Positions 17,675 to 26,679 of a stretch of DNA of 64,000 nt are shown here, piece after piece. The position numbers were made by a program, and so were the translations under genes. The stretch comes from UBA5794 sp963714375 (GTDB lineage Bacteria; Actinomycetota; Acidimicrobiia; Spongiisociales; UBA5794): assembly GCA_963714375.1 (NCBI GenBank), contig CAVQOG010000001.1:124001-188000 (forward strand). The letters are read 5' to 3'. A model generated the notes under the pieces. That model had not been told where the DNA came from. It ran no database searches and worked only from the letters and a program-made list of their open reading frames with translations. How positions within the stretch are numbered: position 1 is the stretch's first letter; each line of letters starts with the position of its first letter.

Positions 17675-17751
17675 CCGCAGAAGCCTAGGAGCGTCTTGGC
17701 GAACAGCAGTTCACCCGAGGTTTGAGAACCCACCGACGTCGGTGCTCAAGT

Positions 17752-17836
17752 TGGTGCGGGTGCCCGGACTCGAACCGGGACGTCTCTCGACACCAGATCC
17801 TAAATCTGGCGCGTCTGCCAATTCCGCCACACCCGC
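17752..17836 (-). tRNA. tRNA-Leu (anticodon UAG)
   Basis: The reverse strand folds into a cloverleaf with acceptor GCGGGTG/CACCCGC, discriminator A and an encoded CCA. The anticodon arm CCAGA-TTTAGGA-TCTGG gives UAG. A long variable arm typical of class II tRNA-Leu is present, and the T-loop is GGTTCGAGTCC. Confidence 0.95.
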
Positions 17837-17885
17837 ATGGTGCGTCGATTGTCCCACGGTTGTTACCGCAGACAGCCGAATAGTC

Positions 17886-17911
17886 GAAGCCCCCGGTGGA
17901 GCGGGGGCTTC
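17886..17911 (-). terminator. Hairpin downstream of tRNA-Lys
   Basis: GAAGCCCCC and GGGGGCTTC form a perfect 9-bp stem with an 8-base loop between the two minus-strand tRNA genes. Probably ends the tRNA-Lys transcript. Confidence 0.6.
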
Positions 17912-17987
<76 letters not shown>

Positions 17988-18038
17988 GCCGGGAGGGTAA
18001 CAACGACGAAGAGCAAGCAGGCTCAAGAACCGTACCCT

Positions 18039-18080
18039 GGGTTGGAGTGGACATATGTGTCCAATGCAGCCCACAGAACC
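18039..18080. repeat. Left copy of an inverted repeat flanking the AbiEi/DUF559 gene
   Basis: Contains the palindrome TGGACATATGTGTCCA (arms TGGACA/TGTCCA). Read in reverse complement it matches the copy at 19024-19065 in about 32 of 42 positions. It abuts the stop codon of the gene at 18080. Confidence 0.7.
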
Positions 18081-18982
18081 TAGGGCGCCATTTCAAGTGC
18101 GCGGCGAATCGTTGAAACCACAGCTGCTGATCGCCGTGTGATGTCGGCCCACGTGAAGCGGAGAACCCGCCAGCCGTGAAGCACCGCATCCCGATCGTGT
18201 GCCCGATCTCGGTCGAACGCATCGCCCTGAGTGTGCCATCGCCGGGAATCCCATTCGATCGCGAGGCGTTGCTCGACGAATGCCAGGTCAAATCGTTGGA
18301 GTTCGGACCAGGGAATCGGGTACTCAATCTTGAAGCCTTCGATGCCCGCCTGTTTGAGCAATCGCAAGCCCTTTGCTTCCAACACGGACAATGTGATCGC
18401 CGGTGCATTCATTCGTTCGAGAACACTGCGCATAGCGACGACGCCGGGTTTCCCCCGCCGTGCTACCGATTCATGGACGCTGGTGATCCCAGCGACAGTG
18501 GCCTTCCCGGCCGCGATGGCATCTTCTGCAAACGACAGGAGTTGGCCTTCCGTGAGCCGCGCCGAAAGGTCCACAATGGTTCGGGCAGGAGTCGTCACTC
18601 GAACGCTGTTTGCAATCGTGACGTGTTCGGCTCTCAAGTCGTGGCACCGCACAACCTGAACCCCGGGGAACTGATGTGTGGTTTGGGTATGTACGGTCAC
18701 GCATGGCGCCGAGCCTGCGACCGGTTTGAGGCCGAGTAGCCGAGCTGCTGATGAATGGGACGCTACTGCTTCGGGCAGGATGGCAACGGCAGCCCGCACG
18801 ACGTCGTCGGGATCGGGCATGTGGATGATCTGGTAGCCGCCTGAACCGATTCTCTTCCACTTCCCGGTGGTGACGCGATACCGCATCTGTCGGTCCGTGA
18901 TGCCCGCTTCCAGAAGCTGACTTCGGGTCGCAGCTCCACCCTGTTGAGCCGCCACCTTCATGATCAACGCTTCTGGCTCCAT
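18080..18982 (-). CDS. AbiEi-like/DUF559 (Vsr-fold) protein
   Basis: 300 residues. The N-terminal ~80 residues match the winged-helix AbiEi antitoxin N-domain (AAQQGGAATRSQLLEAGITDRQMRYRVTTGKWKRIGSGGYQ). The C-terminal ~90 residues match DUF559, a Vsr/restriction-endonuclease-like fold: LQRFDLAFVEQRLAIEWDSRRWH, then RDRAHDRDAVLHGWRVLRFTW. There is no AbiEii nucleotidyltransferase beside it, so it is not a standard AbiE toxin-antitoxin pair. It lies alone between tRNA genes and inverted operator-like repeats. Function unknown; nuclease activity is possible (Asp, Glu-x-Asp residues present). Confidence 0.8.
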   Translation of the reverse strand: MEPEALIMKVAAQQGGAATRSQLLEAGITDRQMRYRVTTGKWKRIGSGGYQIIHMPDPDDVVRAAVAILPEAVASHSSAARLLGLKPVAGSAPCVTVHTQTTHQFPGVQVVRCHDLRAEHVTIANSVRVTTPARTIVDLSARLTEGQLLSFAEDAIAAGKATVAGITSVHESVARRGKPGVVAMRSVLERMNAPAITLSVLEAKGLRLLKQAGIEGFKIEYPIPWSELQRFDLAFVEQRLAIEWDSRRWHTQGDAFDRDRAHDRDAVLHGWRVLRFTWADITRRSAAVVSTIRRALEMAP

Positions 18983-19023
18983 GTGTTGGACTGTGCCATG
19001 AATCCGAGGCCGTTTCGAGGGTG

Positions 19024-19065
19024 TTGTTCTTTGGGCTCAGATGGACACATTTGTCCACTGGAGCC
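19024..19065. repeat. Right copy of the inverted repeat, upstream of the AbiEi/DUF559 gene
   Basis: Contains the palindrome TGGACACATTTGTCCA nested inside GGGCTC/GAGCCC, about 40-85 bases upstream of the gene start. The position fits an operator or a promoter-proximal hairpin; the partner copy at 18039-18080 is in the opposite orientation. Confidence 0.7.
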
Positions 19066-19125
19066 CTGGGTACGCGTCAACCGGTGTGAGTGTGGTGAGC
19101 GGAGCGGTATCGTCTGGCTCTCCAT

Positions 19126-19199
19126 CGGGCTGTGGCGCAGCTTGGAAGCGCACCTGCTTTGGGAGCAGGGGGTCGTCAGTTCAAATCTGACCAGCCCGA
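19126..19199 (+). tRNA. tRNA-Pro (anticodon UGG)
   Basis: Acceptor CGGGCTG/CAGCCCG, discriminator A; anticodon arm CCTGC-TTTGGGA-GCAGG gives UGG; T-arm with GTTCAAATC. CCA is not encoded. Confidence 0.95.
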
Positions 19200-19203
19200 C
19201 GAC

Positions 19204-19238
19204 AACGAAACCCACGGCAGGCAGCCGAGGGTTTCGTT
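19204..19238 (+). terminator. Terminator of tRNA-Pro
   Basis: AACGAAACCC (19204-19213) pairs with GGGTTTCGTT (19229-19238), enclosing a smaller CGGC/GCCG stem, and is followed by CGTTT. It directly follows the tRNA. Confidence 0.75.
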
Positions 19239-19252
19239 CGTTTAGCCCGAGT

Positions 19253-19447
19253 TCAACGAGCATTGCAGGCGGCCTGGATCCGTCCCATCCGCGTGCCGGT
19301 CGGCATTCCCGCCTCCATCGCAAATTCTGACATGTGGGTCCATTCCCCCTGGCCCACGCGCGCCTGGCATCGGGTGTCTCTGACGATGAGGGTCATCGGA
19401 TCGGAGGGGTGCGCGATGTAGTCTTCCGGCTGCGCTGTCCTCGACAT
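19253..19447 (-). CDS. Small hypothetical protein, 64 residues
   Basis: The minus-strand frame from ATG 19447 to TGA at 19253 encodes a product beginning MSRTAQPEDYIAHPSDPMTL and containing two Cys and five Met after the start. Most codons end in G or C, as in real genes here, which argues against a chance frame. I do not recognise a family. It diverges from the PQQ-type dehydrogenase gene 19 bases away; no strong ribosome-binding site is visible. Confidence 0.55.
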   Translation of the reverse strand: MSRTAQPEDYIAHPSDPMTLIVRDTRCQARVGQGEWTHMSEFAMEAGMPTGTRMGRIQAACNAR

Positions 19448-19466
19448 TGAGTCCGGAAGGAGCCTC

Positions 19467-20690
19467 GTGGAGCGTTCCCAGCTGATGCGGATTGGAGCCC
19501 TTGTCGCGGCGCTGGCCATCGTCGTCGTTGCCCTTGTCGTTGTGAGGAACCGCCAGCAAGGTGATGAACTACCTTCTCACCTGACGTGCGAATCCGAAGC
19601 CGTTGGCGAGCCGGTCTACCGCACGGTATCGGCAGCCAATCCATCCGTTGCTCTCATCAAGCTTGCTGATATCGCCGACCCGACCGATGCAGCCATGCGT
19701 GACGGTGATAACGGCATCTACGTCACCAGCCGTGTTGGCCAGGTTCTCAGGGTTGGAGGCGCCTCTGGTCCCGTTGTCGTGCTTGACGTCGGTACATTGG
19801 ACCTCACGTGGCAGGGGGCGCTCATGTCCCTGACGTTTGATCCGATTGGCGATCACATCTACGTCAACTACACCTATGACGGTGTGAACTACGTCACTGC
19901 CCATCGCATCGATGCAGATGGTTCAGTTTCTCATGCCGGTGTCGAGATTCTCTCTGTTGAACAGCCAGTAGACATCCACAACTTCGGGACGATCGTGTTC
20001 GGCCCAGACGGGTATCTCTACGTAGCGAGTGGCGATGGTGGAAGTCCAGCCGAACTCCCCGATATTCGACGTGACGGCCAGAACATCAACACGATCTACG
20101 GCGGCATCCTGCGTATCGATCCGGACCCCGAATCAGGCGGATACACGATTCCGGAGGACAACCCCTTCGTCGACATCGACGGAGCCGCCGAAGAACTCTG
20201 GACCTACGGGTACCGGAATCCGTGGCGGTTCAGTTTTGACGAAGCCAACGACGACCTGTGGGTCGGAGATGTTGGGCAGTGGTGCTGGGAGGAGGTCAGT
20301 CAGATTGCCTACCCCGAGGCTTCCGGTACCAACTTTGGTTGGAGTGGGTTCGAGGGGTTCCATCGCGGGGCAGACGACCCGCCAGAGGCGCACCTGCTTC
20401 CGATCCACGAGTACCGCCGTGCCGACCCGGATGCGGAGGTTGCCCACTGTGCTGTCATCGGCGGATTCGTCTACCACGGCGAAGCCATCCCAGCGCTTGA
20501 TGGAGCGTACGTGTTCTCCGACTATTGCGCTCGTCAGCTCGAGACGCTTCGCCTTTACTCCGATCGTTCTGTCGAGCTTGACACGCTTGTCGAGACAGAT
20601 GGACTCGTGCAGGCGGTAGCGAGAGACATCGACGGAGAGCTCCTCGTGCTCACAAGCGATGCCTTGTTCCGACTCCAACCTTCACCCTGA
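19467..20690 (+). CDS. PQQ-dependent sugar dehydrogenase-like beta-propeller
   Basis: 407 residues: an N-terminal membrane anchor or uncleaved signal (ALVAALAIVVVALVVV) followed by a six-bladed GSDH/Yli-type propeller. Typical stretches are GIYVTSRVGQVLRV, GALMSLTFDPIGDHIYVNYT, FGPDGYLYVASGDGG, ELWTYGYRNPWRFSFD and DVGQWCWEEV. The family oxidises aldose sugars outside the cytoplasm with PQQ and includes non-catalytic relatives; cofactor genes are not in view. GTG 19467 follows GGAAGGAG at ideal spacing. Confidence 0.85.
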   Translation: MERSQLMRIGALVAALAIVVVALVVVRNRQQGDELPSHLTCESEAVGEPVYRTVSAANPSVALIKLADIADPTDAAMRDGDNGIYVTSRVGQVLRVGGASGPVVVLDVGTLDLTWQGALMSLTFDPIGDHIYVNYTYDGVNYVTAHRIDADGSVSHAGVEILSVEQPVDIHNFGTIVFGPDGYLYVASGDGGSPAELPDIRRDGQNINTIYGGILRIDPDPESGGYTIPEDNPFVDIDGAAEELWTYGYRNPWRFSFDEANDDLWVGDVGQWCWEEVSQIAYPEASGTNFGWSGFEGFHRGADDPPEAHLLPIHEYRRADPDAEVAHCAVIGGFVYHGEAIPALDGAYVFSDYCARQLETLRLYSDRSVELDTLVETDGLVQAVARDIDGELLVLTSDALFRLQPSP

Positions 20691-21266
20691 TCGCTGCGCG
20701 TGGAACACGACATCGATTGCTGAAGTATCGACGTCCTCCACGGCACGCGTGCGTTCGCCGAGTTCAATGACATTCAGATTTGCCAGAAGTGGCTCGATCC
20801 GCTCCTCGGACCACAGGATCTCGGGGTAGGGGGGTCCCCCGTACCCGTCGGTGATGTTCCGCAGGCCGTGCCCGACCCCGAAGAGCGTTCCACCAACGCC
20901 AAGGGCCGCAATGGCCCGGTTCACTGCCTGAGCGAACTCAAGTTCGGGAAGGTGGAGGTAGAAGATGACAACCAGGTCGAAGTGGGCGTCCGATGTCCAC
21001 GTCGTTACATCACCGACGACCCAGTCCACCTGCGTGCCTCCAGCGAGCCGACGTGCCTTATCGATACCGACGGGGGAGTAGTCCACAGCTGTGACGTCCC
21101 AGCCCTCCTTCGCAAGCCAGATCGCGTTACGACCCTCTCCGCACGCGAGATCGAGAGCCCTGCCCGGATTGAGGTTTTCCACGAGGGGAGGAAGGAAGAG
21201 GTTTGGACCTTTCGACCACACCAGATCCGATGCTTCGTACCGTTCATCCCAACCCGTGCTGTTCAT
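20682..21266 (-). CDS. Class I SAM-dependent methyltransferase
   Basis: About 194 residues. The SAM-binding core is visible: motif I ALDLACGEGRNAIWLAKEGWDVTAVDYSP, with the acidic residue ending strand 2, and the later DLVVIFYLHLP motif. It is TehB/SAM-methyltransferase_11 type; substrate unknown. I chose the ATG at 21266 (MNSTGWDERY) where homology begins; upstream ATGs at 21299 and 21359 add residues with no domain. It overlaps the convergent propeller gene by 9 bases. Confidence 0.85.
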   Translation of the reverse strand: MNSTGWDERYEASDLVWSKGPNLFLPPLVENLNPGRALDLACGEGRNAIWLAKEGWDVTAVDYSPVGIDKARRLAGGTQVDWVVGDVTTWTSDAHFDLVVIFYLHLPELEFAQAVNRAIAALGVGGTLFGVGHGLRNITDGYGGPPYPEILWSEERIEPLLANLNVIELGERTRAVEDVDTSAIDVVFHAQRSG

Positions 21267-21344
21267 CTTCTGATCGTACCGTGAAGCAGCGAACGACATG
21301 TTCACGAATGCAGGATGAACACGGGTAACCTCCCGCACCAAAGC

Positions 21345-21418
21345 GCGGGTGTAGCTCAATGGTAGAGCCCCAGCCTTCCAAGCTGGTCACGCGGGTTCGA
21401 CTCCCGTCACCCGCTCCA
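21345..21418 (+). tRNA. tRNA-Gly (anticodon UCC)
   Basis: Acceptor GCGGGTG/CACCCGC, discriminator T, CCA encoded. Anticodon arm CCAGC-CTTCCAA-GCTGG gives UCC; T-arm GCGGGTTCGACTCCCGT. Confidence 0.95.
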
Positions 21419-21443
21419 CCGACGGATTCCATTCCATCGGCGA

Positions 21444-21517
<74 letters not shown>

Positions 21518-21618
21518 CGCTTGGTCTGAGCGCGTGGTTTCTTCCCAACGTTTCTCCCTTCATTTGCGCTCGATCCCGTCGGTCGATGAACCATGCCCCG
21601 CGGTAGGGTTTGCACATT

Positions 21619-23085
21619 GTGAACGTTCTGGTGACCGGCGCGACCGGGTACATAGGTGGGCGAATCGTCCCATATCTCCTCGATGCTGGTCACAACGTTC
21701 GCTGCATGACCCGCGATCCGGCACGGCTCGCACTTCATCCGTGGCGGGAGGAGGTCGAGGTCGTTGCAGCTGACGCCATGGACCCGGACAGCCTCGACCG
21801 GGCACTCACAGATTGCGACGCGGCCTACTACCTCATCCATGGCATGGCCGGTCAGGAGAAGGGTTTTGCCGAGCGAGATCGCCAAGCCGCCGAGAACTTC
21901 ACTCAGGCTGCTGGCCGGAGCGGCCTCGGAAGGATCGTGTATCTCGGCGGTCTCGGATCCAATGGCGACGGGTTGTCCGAGCACCTGGCAAGCAGGCAGG
22001 AGGTCGGACGGGTGTTGGCGGACGGACCTACTCCCGTCACCGAGCTGCGGGCAGCTGTCATCATCGGGTCCGGTTCGATGTCTTTCGAGATGATCCGGCA
22101 CCTGACCGAGGTACTCCCCATCATGATGCGACCGAAGTGGGTGAGGTCGCTGTGTCAACCGATTGCCATTCGGAATGTCCTTGAGATCCTGCTCGCCGTC
22201 GTCGACGACCCGGACCCTGTGGATCGCATGTACGATATCGGCGGTCCGGACATCTTGTCGTATGAGGATTTGATGCAGGGCTACGCCGGTGTTGCAGGGC
22301 TGAGGAAGCGTTTTGTGATTCCTGCGCCGATATTCAGCATGCGTCTGTCTCCACTTTTCGTCGGCCTCGCCACGCCGCTGCCTCCGAATGTTGCTCGCCC
22401 CCTGATCGAGAGCCTGCGACACGATGTCATTGTCCGGAGTGCATCTCCACCGGGCTTCGAGCCTGAGACGCTCATCACCTACCGGGAGGCTGTGGGGATG
22501 GCACTCGACCGTATCGCTGAGTCCGCCGTGGTAACCCGTTGGTCTGACGCCTTGTCAGCTCCCGCACTACCGATGCCTTCTGATCCTGTGTGGGCGGGGG
22601 CCATGATGTTCAACGACCGCAGAACGGTGCAATCGAAAGCTCCCCGCGAGGACCTTTTCTGGGCAGTCAGCCGCATTGGGGGAGAGGTCGGGTACTACTC
22701 GATGGATTGGGCATGGGCGTTGCGAGGGTGGTTCGACCGGCTCATCGGTGGTGTGGGCCTGCGACGGGGGAGGAGAGATCCCGAGGACCTCAGGCCGGGT
22801 GACGCGCTGGACTTCTTCCGCGTGGTCGAGGTCGACCCTGACGAGGGCAGGCTCTTGCTTGAGGCAGAGATGAAGGTGCCCGGGTCGGCATGGTTTGGAT
22901 GGTTGTTCGAGGAGACCGACGAAGGCTCGGAGTTGACACAGGTTGCGCTGTTCATTCCCAAGGGCCTGTTCGGTCGCCTTTATTGGTGGGTGTTACTTCC
23001 GATTCACGCGGTCATCTGGAAGCAGATGACCAGACGGATGGCCGACATCGCGACACGACGATCCGACTTCTCCAAGCGCCAGTAG
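21619..23085 (+). CDS. NAD(P)-binding SDR/NmrA-type protein with DUF2867 domain
   Basis: About 488 residues. The first ~300 residues form an atypical SDR/NmrA Rossmann fold: VNVLVTGATGYIGGRIVPYLL with the GxxGxxG motif, and the DAAYYLIHGM and RIVYLGGLG strands. The last ~150 residues are a DUF2867 domain (FWAVSRIGGEVGYYSMDWAWALRGWFDRLIGGVGLRRGRRDP). The combination is common in actinomycetes, with no assigned reaction. I prefer GTG 21619 over the upstream TTG 21610. Confidence 0.88.
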   Translation: MNVLVTGATGYIGGRIVPYLLDAGHNVRCMTRDPARLALHPWREEVEVVAADAMDPDSLDRALTDCDAAYYLIHGMAGQEKGFAERDRQAAENFTQAAGRSGLGRIVYLGGLGSNGDGLSEHLASRQEVGRVLADGPTPVTELRAAVIIGSGSMSFEMIRHLTEVLPIMMRPKWVRSLCQPIAIRNVLEILLAVVDDPDPVDRMYDIGGPDILSYEDLMQGYAGVAGLRKRFVIPAPIFSMRLSPLFVGLATPLPPNVARPLIESLRHDVIVRSASPPGFEPETLITYREAVGMALDRIAESAVVTRWSDALSAPALPMPSDPVWAGAMMFNDRRTVQSKAPREDLFWAVSRIGGEVGYYSMDWAWALRGWFDRLIGGVGLRRGRRDPEDLRPGDALDFFRVVEVDPDEGRLLLEAEMKVPGSAWFGWLFEETDEGSELTQVALFIPKGLFGRLYWWVLLPIHAVIWKQMTRRMADIATRRSDFSKRQ

Positions 23086-23202
23086 GCACGAGTGCAGCTG
23101 TCAACCGACGACTGTGAATGGTCAACTCCCCCTAGACTTGCCATCGCTCCAGCACACGGCGGTGAAGCCGCTCGGGAGCCTTGGCGAGTTTGCTCGTACA
23201 TG

Positions 23203-23279
23203 GTGGCCGTAGCTCAGTCAGGTAGAGCACCGGGTTGTGGTCCCGGGGGTCGCGGGTTCGAACCCCGTCGGTCACCCCA
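23203..23279 (+). tRNA. tRNA-His (anticodon GUG)
   Basis: Acceptor GTGGCCG/CGGTCAC, discriminator C, CCA encoded; an extra G just upstream (23202) can be the -1 guanosine typical of tRNA-His. Anticodon arm CCGGG-TTGTGGT-CCCGG. Confidence 0.95.
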
Positions 23280-23287
23280 AATCCACA

Positions 23288-23310
23288 CCCCCTCACGAAT
23301 TCGTGGGGGA
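23288..23310 (+). terminator. Hairpin between tRNA-His and tig
   Basis: The perfect palindrome CACGAATTCGTG (23294-23305), extended by CCC/GGG pairs, forms a stable hairpin right after the tRNA. A T-rich GGTTTTG lies about 15 bases further. Confidence 0.55.
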
Positions 23311-23344
23311 GGAGTGTGCCGGTAGGTTTTGTTGAGGAGTGTTC

Positions 23345-24784
23345 GTGAAAACAGAGGTCACACAGACCGGTCGGTTCGAGCGTACGCTCACCATCTGGAT
23401 CGGGAGCGACGAGCTGGCTGTAGCCAAGAAAAAGGCGGCAGCGAAAATCTCGTCCAAAATGAAGATCAAGGGATTCCGACCGGGTAAGGCGCCCCTTGCG
23501 GTGGTCGAACGCATGGCGGGCGAGGGATACGTGCGCTCCGAAGCAATAGAAGACGCGATCCAGAGCATCGTTCCCTCGGCCATTGACGAGGCCGGACTCG
23601 ACCCCGTCACAGTTCCGTCGGTATCCGCGGTCCGCGATGAAAGCGACGACGGGACGATCGAGATCGACGTCGTGGTGACACTGTGGCCGCGACTCGACGC
23701 TCTTCCTGATCTCGGTGAGTTCGAGATTGAAGTCGAGTCCGTCGAGGTCACCCAAGAAGCGATCGATGAGCAGATTGACGCGCTTCGGAATCAGTTCGCT
23801 GAGCTCGAGGACTACGAGGGCAAGCTCACTTCCGGTGACTTCGCCATGATCGACATCACTGTCACTCAGGGTGGCGAGGCAATCGAACAAGCCGCGGCAA
23901 AGGACATGATGTATGAACTCGGGTCTGAATCGTTCATCGAAGGTCTCGACGGGATTCTCGAGGGCCTATCGACAGGGATGACCGGTGAAGGTGTAGCGAC
24001 GCTGCCTGAGGGGTACACCGATCACGGAGGTGAAGAGGTCACTCTCTCCATCGAGGTGAAGGAAGCCAAGAAGAAGGTACTGCCCGAGCTCTCGGACGAA
24101 ATGGCATCCGACGCGACCGAATTCGAAACTGCCGCCGAGCTCCTCGAAGCGCTTGAGAAGAACATGTTGGCATTCAACGTCCACACCCAGCGTCGGCTCC
24201 TTCAGGACAAGGTTGTCGACTATGTGCTCAACGAGATCGAACTTGAATTGCCCTCGGCGTTGATCGACGCCGAGGTGGAGGCAAGGGTCAGAAATCTGGT
24301 GACCCGTCTCGAGGGTGACAACATCTCAATTCAGGATTATCTCCGCGTCACGGGTCAAGATGAGGAGTCCTTCATCGCATCGATGAAGGATCAGGCCGAG
24401 CATGCGCTCGGAACCAGGGTGCTGCTTGAGAGTATTGGGGCGATCGAGAACTTCGAAGTCACAGACGACGACATCCGTGATCACATTCGGGCCATGCTCC
24501 AGGGACAACCAGCCGATGTCGACGAGCTTGTCGAGGTCTGGAAGTCCAGTGGTCAAATTGAGTCACTGACCAGTGATATCCTCCGAGAGAAGGCGTTGTT
24601 GAGCCTTGTCGATGCGGCGACGCCGGTCGATGCGGACGGCAACATCGTCGATCTGACACCGGTCGAGATCGAACAACCAGAACAAGAGACCGCGGAAGAC
24701 GAATCGGCCGGCGAGGCTGACGAGGATTCTGCCCCGGCTGCCGAATCGGCGGACGGGATGCACGAGTCGGAGGAAACGAAATGA
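23345..24784 (+). CDS. tig: Trigger factor (ribosome-associated chaperone and prolyl isomerase)
   Basis: About 479 residues. The N-terminal ribosome-binding domain contains the KIKGFRPGKAPLAVVE signature (here residues ~41-56). The middle is an FKBP-type PPIase (GDFAMIDITVTQGGE ... ELGSESFIEGLDGILEGLSTGMTGE), and the helical C-domain ends in an acidic tail (EQPEQETAEDESAGEADEDS). GTG 23345 lies after GAGGAG; GTG 23339 is two codons upstream and would overlap the ribosome-binding site. The stop overlaps clpP (ATGA), the tig-clpP-clpX arrangement found in many bacteria. Confidence 0.96.
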   Translation: MKTEVTQTGRFERTLTIWIGSDELAVAKKKAAAKISSKMKIKGFRPGKAPLAVVERMAGEGYVRSEAIEDAIQSIVPSAIDEAGLDPVTVPSVSAVRDESDDGTIEIDVVVTLWPRLDALPDLGEFEIEVESVEVTQEAIDEQIDALRNQFAELEDYEGKLTSGDFAMIDITVTQGGEAIEQAAAKDMMYELGSESFIEGLDGILEGLSTGMTGEGVATLPEGYTDHGGEEVTLSIEVKEAKKKVLPELSDEMASDATEFETAAELLEALEKNMLAFNVHTQRRLLQDKVVDYVLNEIELELPSALIDAEVEARVRNLVTRLEGDNISIQDYLRVTGQDEESFIASMKDQAEHALGTRVLLESIGAIENFEVTDDDIRDHIRAMLQGQPADVDELVEVWKSSGQIESLTSDILREKALLSLVDAATPVDADGNIVDLTPVEIEQPEQETAEDESAGEADEDSAPAAESADGMHESEETK

Positions 24785-25389
24785 GCTATCTCGTCCCAAC
24801 GGTCATCGAGAACACGCCGCGCGGTGAGCGCGCATTCGACATCTACAGCAGGCTTCTCAAGGATCGCATTATTTTCTTGGGAACACCCATTGATGACGGG
24901 GTAGCCAACATCATCATGGCGCAGCTTCTCCATCTTGAGGGAGAGGATCCTGACAAGGACATCAACCTGTACATCAACTCTCCGGGTGGATCCACATATG
25001 CGTTGATGGCGATCTACGACACCATGCAGTTCATCAAGCCAGACGTGGCAACCTACTGCATGGGTCTTGCTGCTTCGGCAGCTGCCGTCTTATTGGCAGC
25101 AGGTGCGAAGGGAAAGCGGTTTGCGCTCCAGCACAGCCGCATCATGATTCATCAGCCCCATGTTTCAGGTGTTGGTGGACAGGCGACGGATATCGAGATC
25201 CACGCACGAGAGATTCTCAAGACGCGTGAGGACATCAACAAGATCCTCGCTGAGCACTCTGGCCAGCCCCTCGAGGTCGTCCAGGACGACACCGAGCGTG
25301 ACTATTGGCTCGGTCCCGAAGAAGCCATCGAGTACGGTGTGGTCGACTCGATCTTGACTGGCCGTCAACTCGAGGCTGTCTCCACCTAG
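24781..25389 (+). CDS. clpP: ATP-dependent Clp protease proteolytic subunit
   Basis: Serine protease forming tetradecameric chambers with ClpX, 202 residues. Catalytic Ser99 is in YCMGLAASAAAVLLAAG and His124 in RIMIHQPH; the catalytic Asp is in the TERDYW segment. The INSPGGS loop forms the oxyanion region. The start is coupled to tig. Actinomycetes often have two clpP genes; only one is here. Confidence 0.97.
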   Translation: MSYLVPTVIENTPRGERAFDIYSRLLKDRIIFLGTPIDDGVANIIMAQLLHLEGEDPDKDINLYINSPGGSTYALMAIYDTMQFIKPDVATYCMGLAASAAAVLLAAGAKGKRFALQHSRIMIHQPHVSGVGGQATDIEIHAREILKTREDINKILAEHSGQPLEVVQDDTERDYWLGPEEAIEYGVVDSILTGRQLEAVST

Positions 25390-25399
25390 GAGCGACGCT

Positions 25400-26674
25400 G
25401 TGCCCAAATACGAAGGTTCTGAGCTACTCAAGTGCAGTTTCTGTGGCAAATCGCAGAAGCAGGTCAAGAAGCTCATCGCCGGCCCCGGGGTATACATCTG
25501 TGACGAGTGCATCGAGTTGTGCAACGAGATCATCGAAGAAGAGCTCTCCGGAACCGAAGAGGTCGAATTCGACGAGCTTCCGCGGCCACACGAGATCTAT
25601 GCGTTTCTCGATGAGTATGTCGTGGGCCAATCCCAGGCCAAGAAGGTTCTCTCGGTAGCGGTCTACAACCACTACAAGCGGGTCCGCGCTGGTGAGCAGG
25701 CGAGCGATGACGACGTAGAACTCCAGAAGTCGAACATCTTGATGGTCGGTCCTACCGGTTCCGGAAAGACCCTCATGGCCCAGACGTTGGCCAAATTCCT
25801 CAATGTTCCCTTCGCCATTGCAGACGCAACGGCGCTGACTGAGGCTGGCTACGTCGGTGAGGATGTCGAGAACATCCTCCTCAAGATCATCACCGCAGCG
25901 GACTTCGATACCAAGCGCGCCGAACAGGGCATCATCTACATCGACGAGATCGACAAGATTGCTCGCAAGGCCGAAAACCCATCGATCACGCGCGACGTCT
26001 CGGGTGAAGGTGTCCAGCAGGCACTGCTCAAGATCCTCGAAGGGTCGATTGCCTCTGTGCCTCCGCAGGGTGGACGCAAGCATCCGCATCAGGAACTCAT
26101 TCAGGTCGACACCACCAACATGCTCTTCATCTGTGGCGGTGCCTTTGCCGGACTGGAAGAAGTCATCACGAAACGTGTCGGTGGATCTGCGATCGGATTC
26201 GGCGCTGACGTCCACTCGAAGCAGGATGTGAGACCCGCCGAGATCATCGAGCAGGTCATGCCCGAAGACCTGATCGGATACGGCTTGATTCCCGAATTCA
26301 TTGGCCGCCTCCCCGTCATGACGACAGTTGCCGATCTCGACAAGGAATCACTTGTCCGAGTCCTTACCGAGCCAAAGAATGCCATCACGAGGCAGTACGC
26401 CCGGTTCTTTGAGATGGACGGCGTCGAACTCGTCATTACCGACGATGCCCTTGATGCGATCGCTGAACAGGCCATGAAACGCGGTACGGGGGCTCGAGGA
26501 TTGCGTGCAATCATGGAAGAAGTCCTGCTCGACACCATGTATGAGCTTCCCTCGCGCACCGATATTGCGAGGGTGATCATCGATGGAGAGGTGGTGCGCG
26601 AGAAGGTGAACCCCACGCTCGTTCCCATCCAGGACATGATCGATACGGAGCTGCCAGAAGAACGCTCTGCCTAG
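25400..26674 (+). CDS. clpX: ATP-dependent Clp protease ATP-binding subunit ClpX
   Basis: AAA+ unfoldase, 424 residues. The N-terminal zinc-binding domain has CSFCGKSQKQ and CDECIELC. The AAA+ core has Walker A GPTGSGKT (about residues 117-124), Walker B GIIYIDEIDKIARK, the GYVGEDVE pore loop, sensor 2 RGTGARGLRAIMEE, and the ClpP-docking IGF loop (SAIGFGAD). GTG start, 11 bases after clpP, with AGGAG upstream. Confidence 0.97.
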   Translation: MPKYEGSELLKCSFCGKSQKQVKKLIAGPGVYICDECIELCNEIIEEELSGTEEVEFDELPRPHEIYAFLDEYVVGQSQAKKVLSVAVYNHYKRVRAGEQASDDDVELQKSNILMVGPTGSGKTLMAQTLAKFLNVPFAIADATALTEAGYVGEDVENILLKIITAADFDTKRAEQGIIYIDEIDKIARKAENPSITRDVSGEGVQQALLKILEGSIASVPPQGGRKHPHQELIQVDTTNMLFICGGAFAGLEEVITKRVGGSAIGFGADVHSKQDVRPAEIIEQVMPEDLIGYGLIPEFIGRLPVMTTVADLDKESLVRVLTEPKNAITRQYARFFEMDGVELVITDDALDAIAEQAMKRGTGARGLRAIMEEVLLDTMYELPSRTDIARVIIDGEVVREKVNPTLVPIQDMIDTELPEERSA

Positions 26675-26679
26675 GCGCC

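Noticed and set aside
17675..17751. c-di-AMP riboswitch upstream of kup
   Set aside because: Only about 77 bases separate kup from tRNA-Leu, too short for that riboswitch, and no matching motif is seen.
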